From Caryophanales bacterium UBA1231 (GTDB taxonomy: Bacteria; Bacillota_I; Bacilli_A; ML615J-28; CAG-313): a stretch of 6,287 nucleotides of DNA. Every line of letters begins with the position of its first letter. Position 1 is the stretch's first letter. The position numbers and the translations under genes are program-made. Where the stretch lies: the NCBI GenBank assembly GCA_002309035.1, contig DBWT01000018.1, positions 5,513-11,799 on the forward strand, written 5' to 3'. Of the stretch, positions 5,821 to 6,287 are shown in pieces. The notes beneath the pieces are model-generated. The model ran no database searches and was not told the origin of the DNA. It saw only the letters and a program-made list of their open reading frames with translations.

Positions 5821-6287
5821 ATGAAAGAAATTAAAAAAAATATATTTTATGTTGGAGTAAATGACCATTTAGTTGACTTATTTGAAGGACAATATGTTGT
5901 GCCAAATGGTATGGCATATAATTCATATGTAATTAAAGATGAATTAATTGCTGTAATGGATACAGTTGATATTAAATTCTTTGATGAATGGATAAAAAAT
6001 ATTAAAGAAGTATTAGGTAAAGAAAAACCAACATATTTAATTGTTCAACATATGGAACCCGATCATTCGGCGAATATTATGCGTTTCTTAAATGAATATC
6101 CAGATACATTTGTTGTTGGTAATGCCAAGACATTTAAAATGATTGAACAATTTTTTCATCAAGAAATTAAGAACCAAATGGTTGTTAATGATATGAATTC
6201 ATTAAATTTAGGAAAACATAATTTAACTTTTGTTTTCGCGCCAATGGTTCACTGGCCAGAAGTAATGGTTACTTATGATGATTATGC
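5821..6287 (+). CDS. fprA: FprA-family A-type flavodiiron protein, N-terminal metallo-beta-lactamase part (3' partial)
   Basis: The frame stays open to the window end, giving the first 155 residues of a protein that normally has about 400. The visible part is the metallo-beta-lactamase-like domain that houses the diiron centre. The HxExDH motif is present as HMEPDH, with His77, Glu79, Asp81 and His82. A further ligand, His144, lies in MVHWPEVMVTYD, a hallmark of this family. The remaining ligands and the C-terminal flavodoxin domain lie beyond the window. Family members reduce O2 to water or NO to N2O and protect anaerobes from oxidative or nitrosative stress. Which substrate is preferred cannot be told from this fragment. 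It follows a small flavodoxin gene by 15 bases with its own AAAGGTGA site, so the two share a transcript. The symbol is assigned by family resemblance. Confidence 0.92.
   Translation, partial: MKEIKKNIFYVGVNDHLVDLFEGQYVVPNGMAYNSYVIKDELIAVMDTVDIKFFDEWIKNIKEVLGKEKPTYLIVQHMEPDHSANIMRFLNEYPDTFVVGNAKTFKMIEQFFHQEIKNQMVVNDMNSLNLGKHNLTFVFAPMVHWPEVMVTYDDY

Overview
The window is AT-rich, densely packed and coded entirely on the + strand. Every tryptophan codon I checked is TGG, the stops are all TAA, and no gene contains an internal TGA, so the standard bacterial code fits. Ribosome-binding sites of the GGTGA or AGGAGG type, short U-tailed hairpin terminators and promoters with extended -10 boxes point to a low-GC member of the Bacillota. 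The flavodiiron protein and the c-di-GMP enzyme suggest an anaerobe, plausibly a gut lineage near Erysipelotrichia or the Mollicutes-like Bacilli. That placement is inference, since the window holds no rRNA or other marker gene.

There are three transcription units. Unit 1 (1-2588) is the tail of a Na+/phosphate cotransporter with a fused PhoU-like domain, then an alpha/beta-hydrolase (esterase type), then a small nine-cysteine protein. The gaps are 9 and 3 bases, and the unit ends at a clear intrinsic terminator. Unit 2 (about 2590-5232) is one long gene with its own promoter and terminator. It encodes a soluble PAS - degenerate GGDEF - EAL - PAS - PAS protein, probably a c-di-GMP phosphodiesterase. 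Unit 3 (from about 5245 past the window end) has its own promoter and encodes a small flavodoxin-family protein followed 15 bases later by the start of an FprA-type flavodiiron protein.

Unit 1 probably concerns phosphate or ion uptake, with two enzymes of unknown substrate. Unit 2 is a sensory c-di-GMP degradation node with PAS modules on both sides of its catalytic core. Unit 3 looks like a pair for O2 or NO detoxification, with a flavodoxin that could supply or relay electrons.

I found no mobile element, CRISPR array, tRNA, rRNA, riboswitch or phage signature, and no gene-free stretch longer than about 110 bases. Nothing amounts to a clearly new system. The most interesting points are the mixed degenerate/intact catalytic core of the PAS-GGDEF-EAL protein, the setting of the nine-cysteine protein beside a phosphate transporter, and the flavodoxin/flavodiiron pairing.
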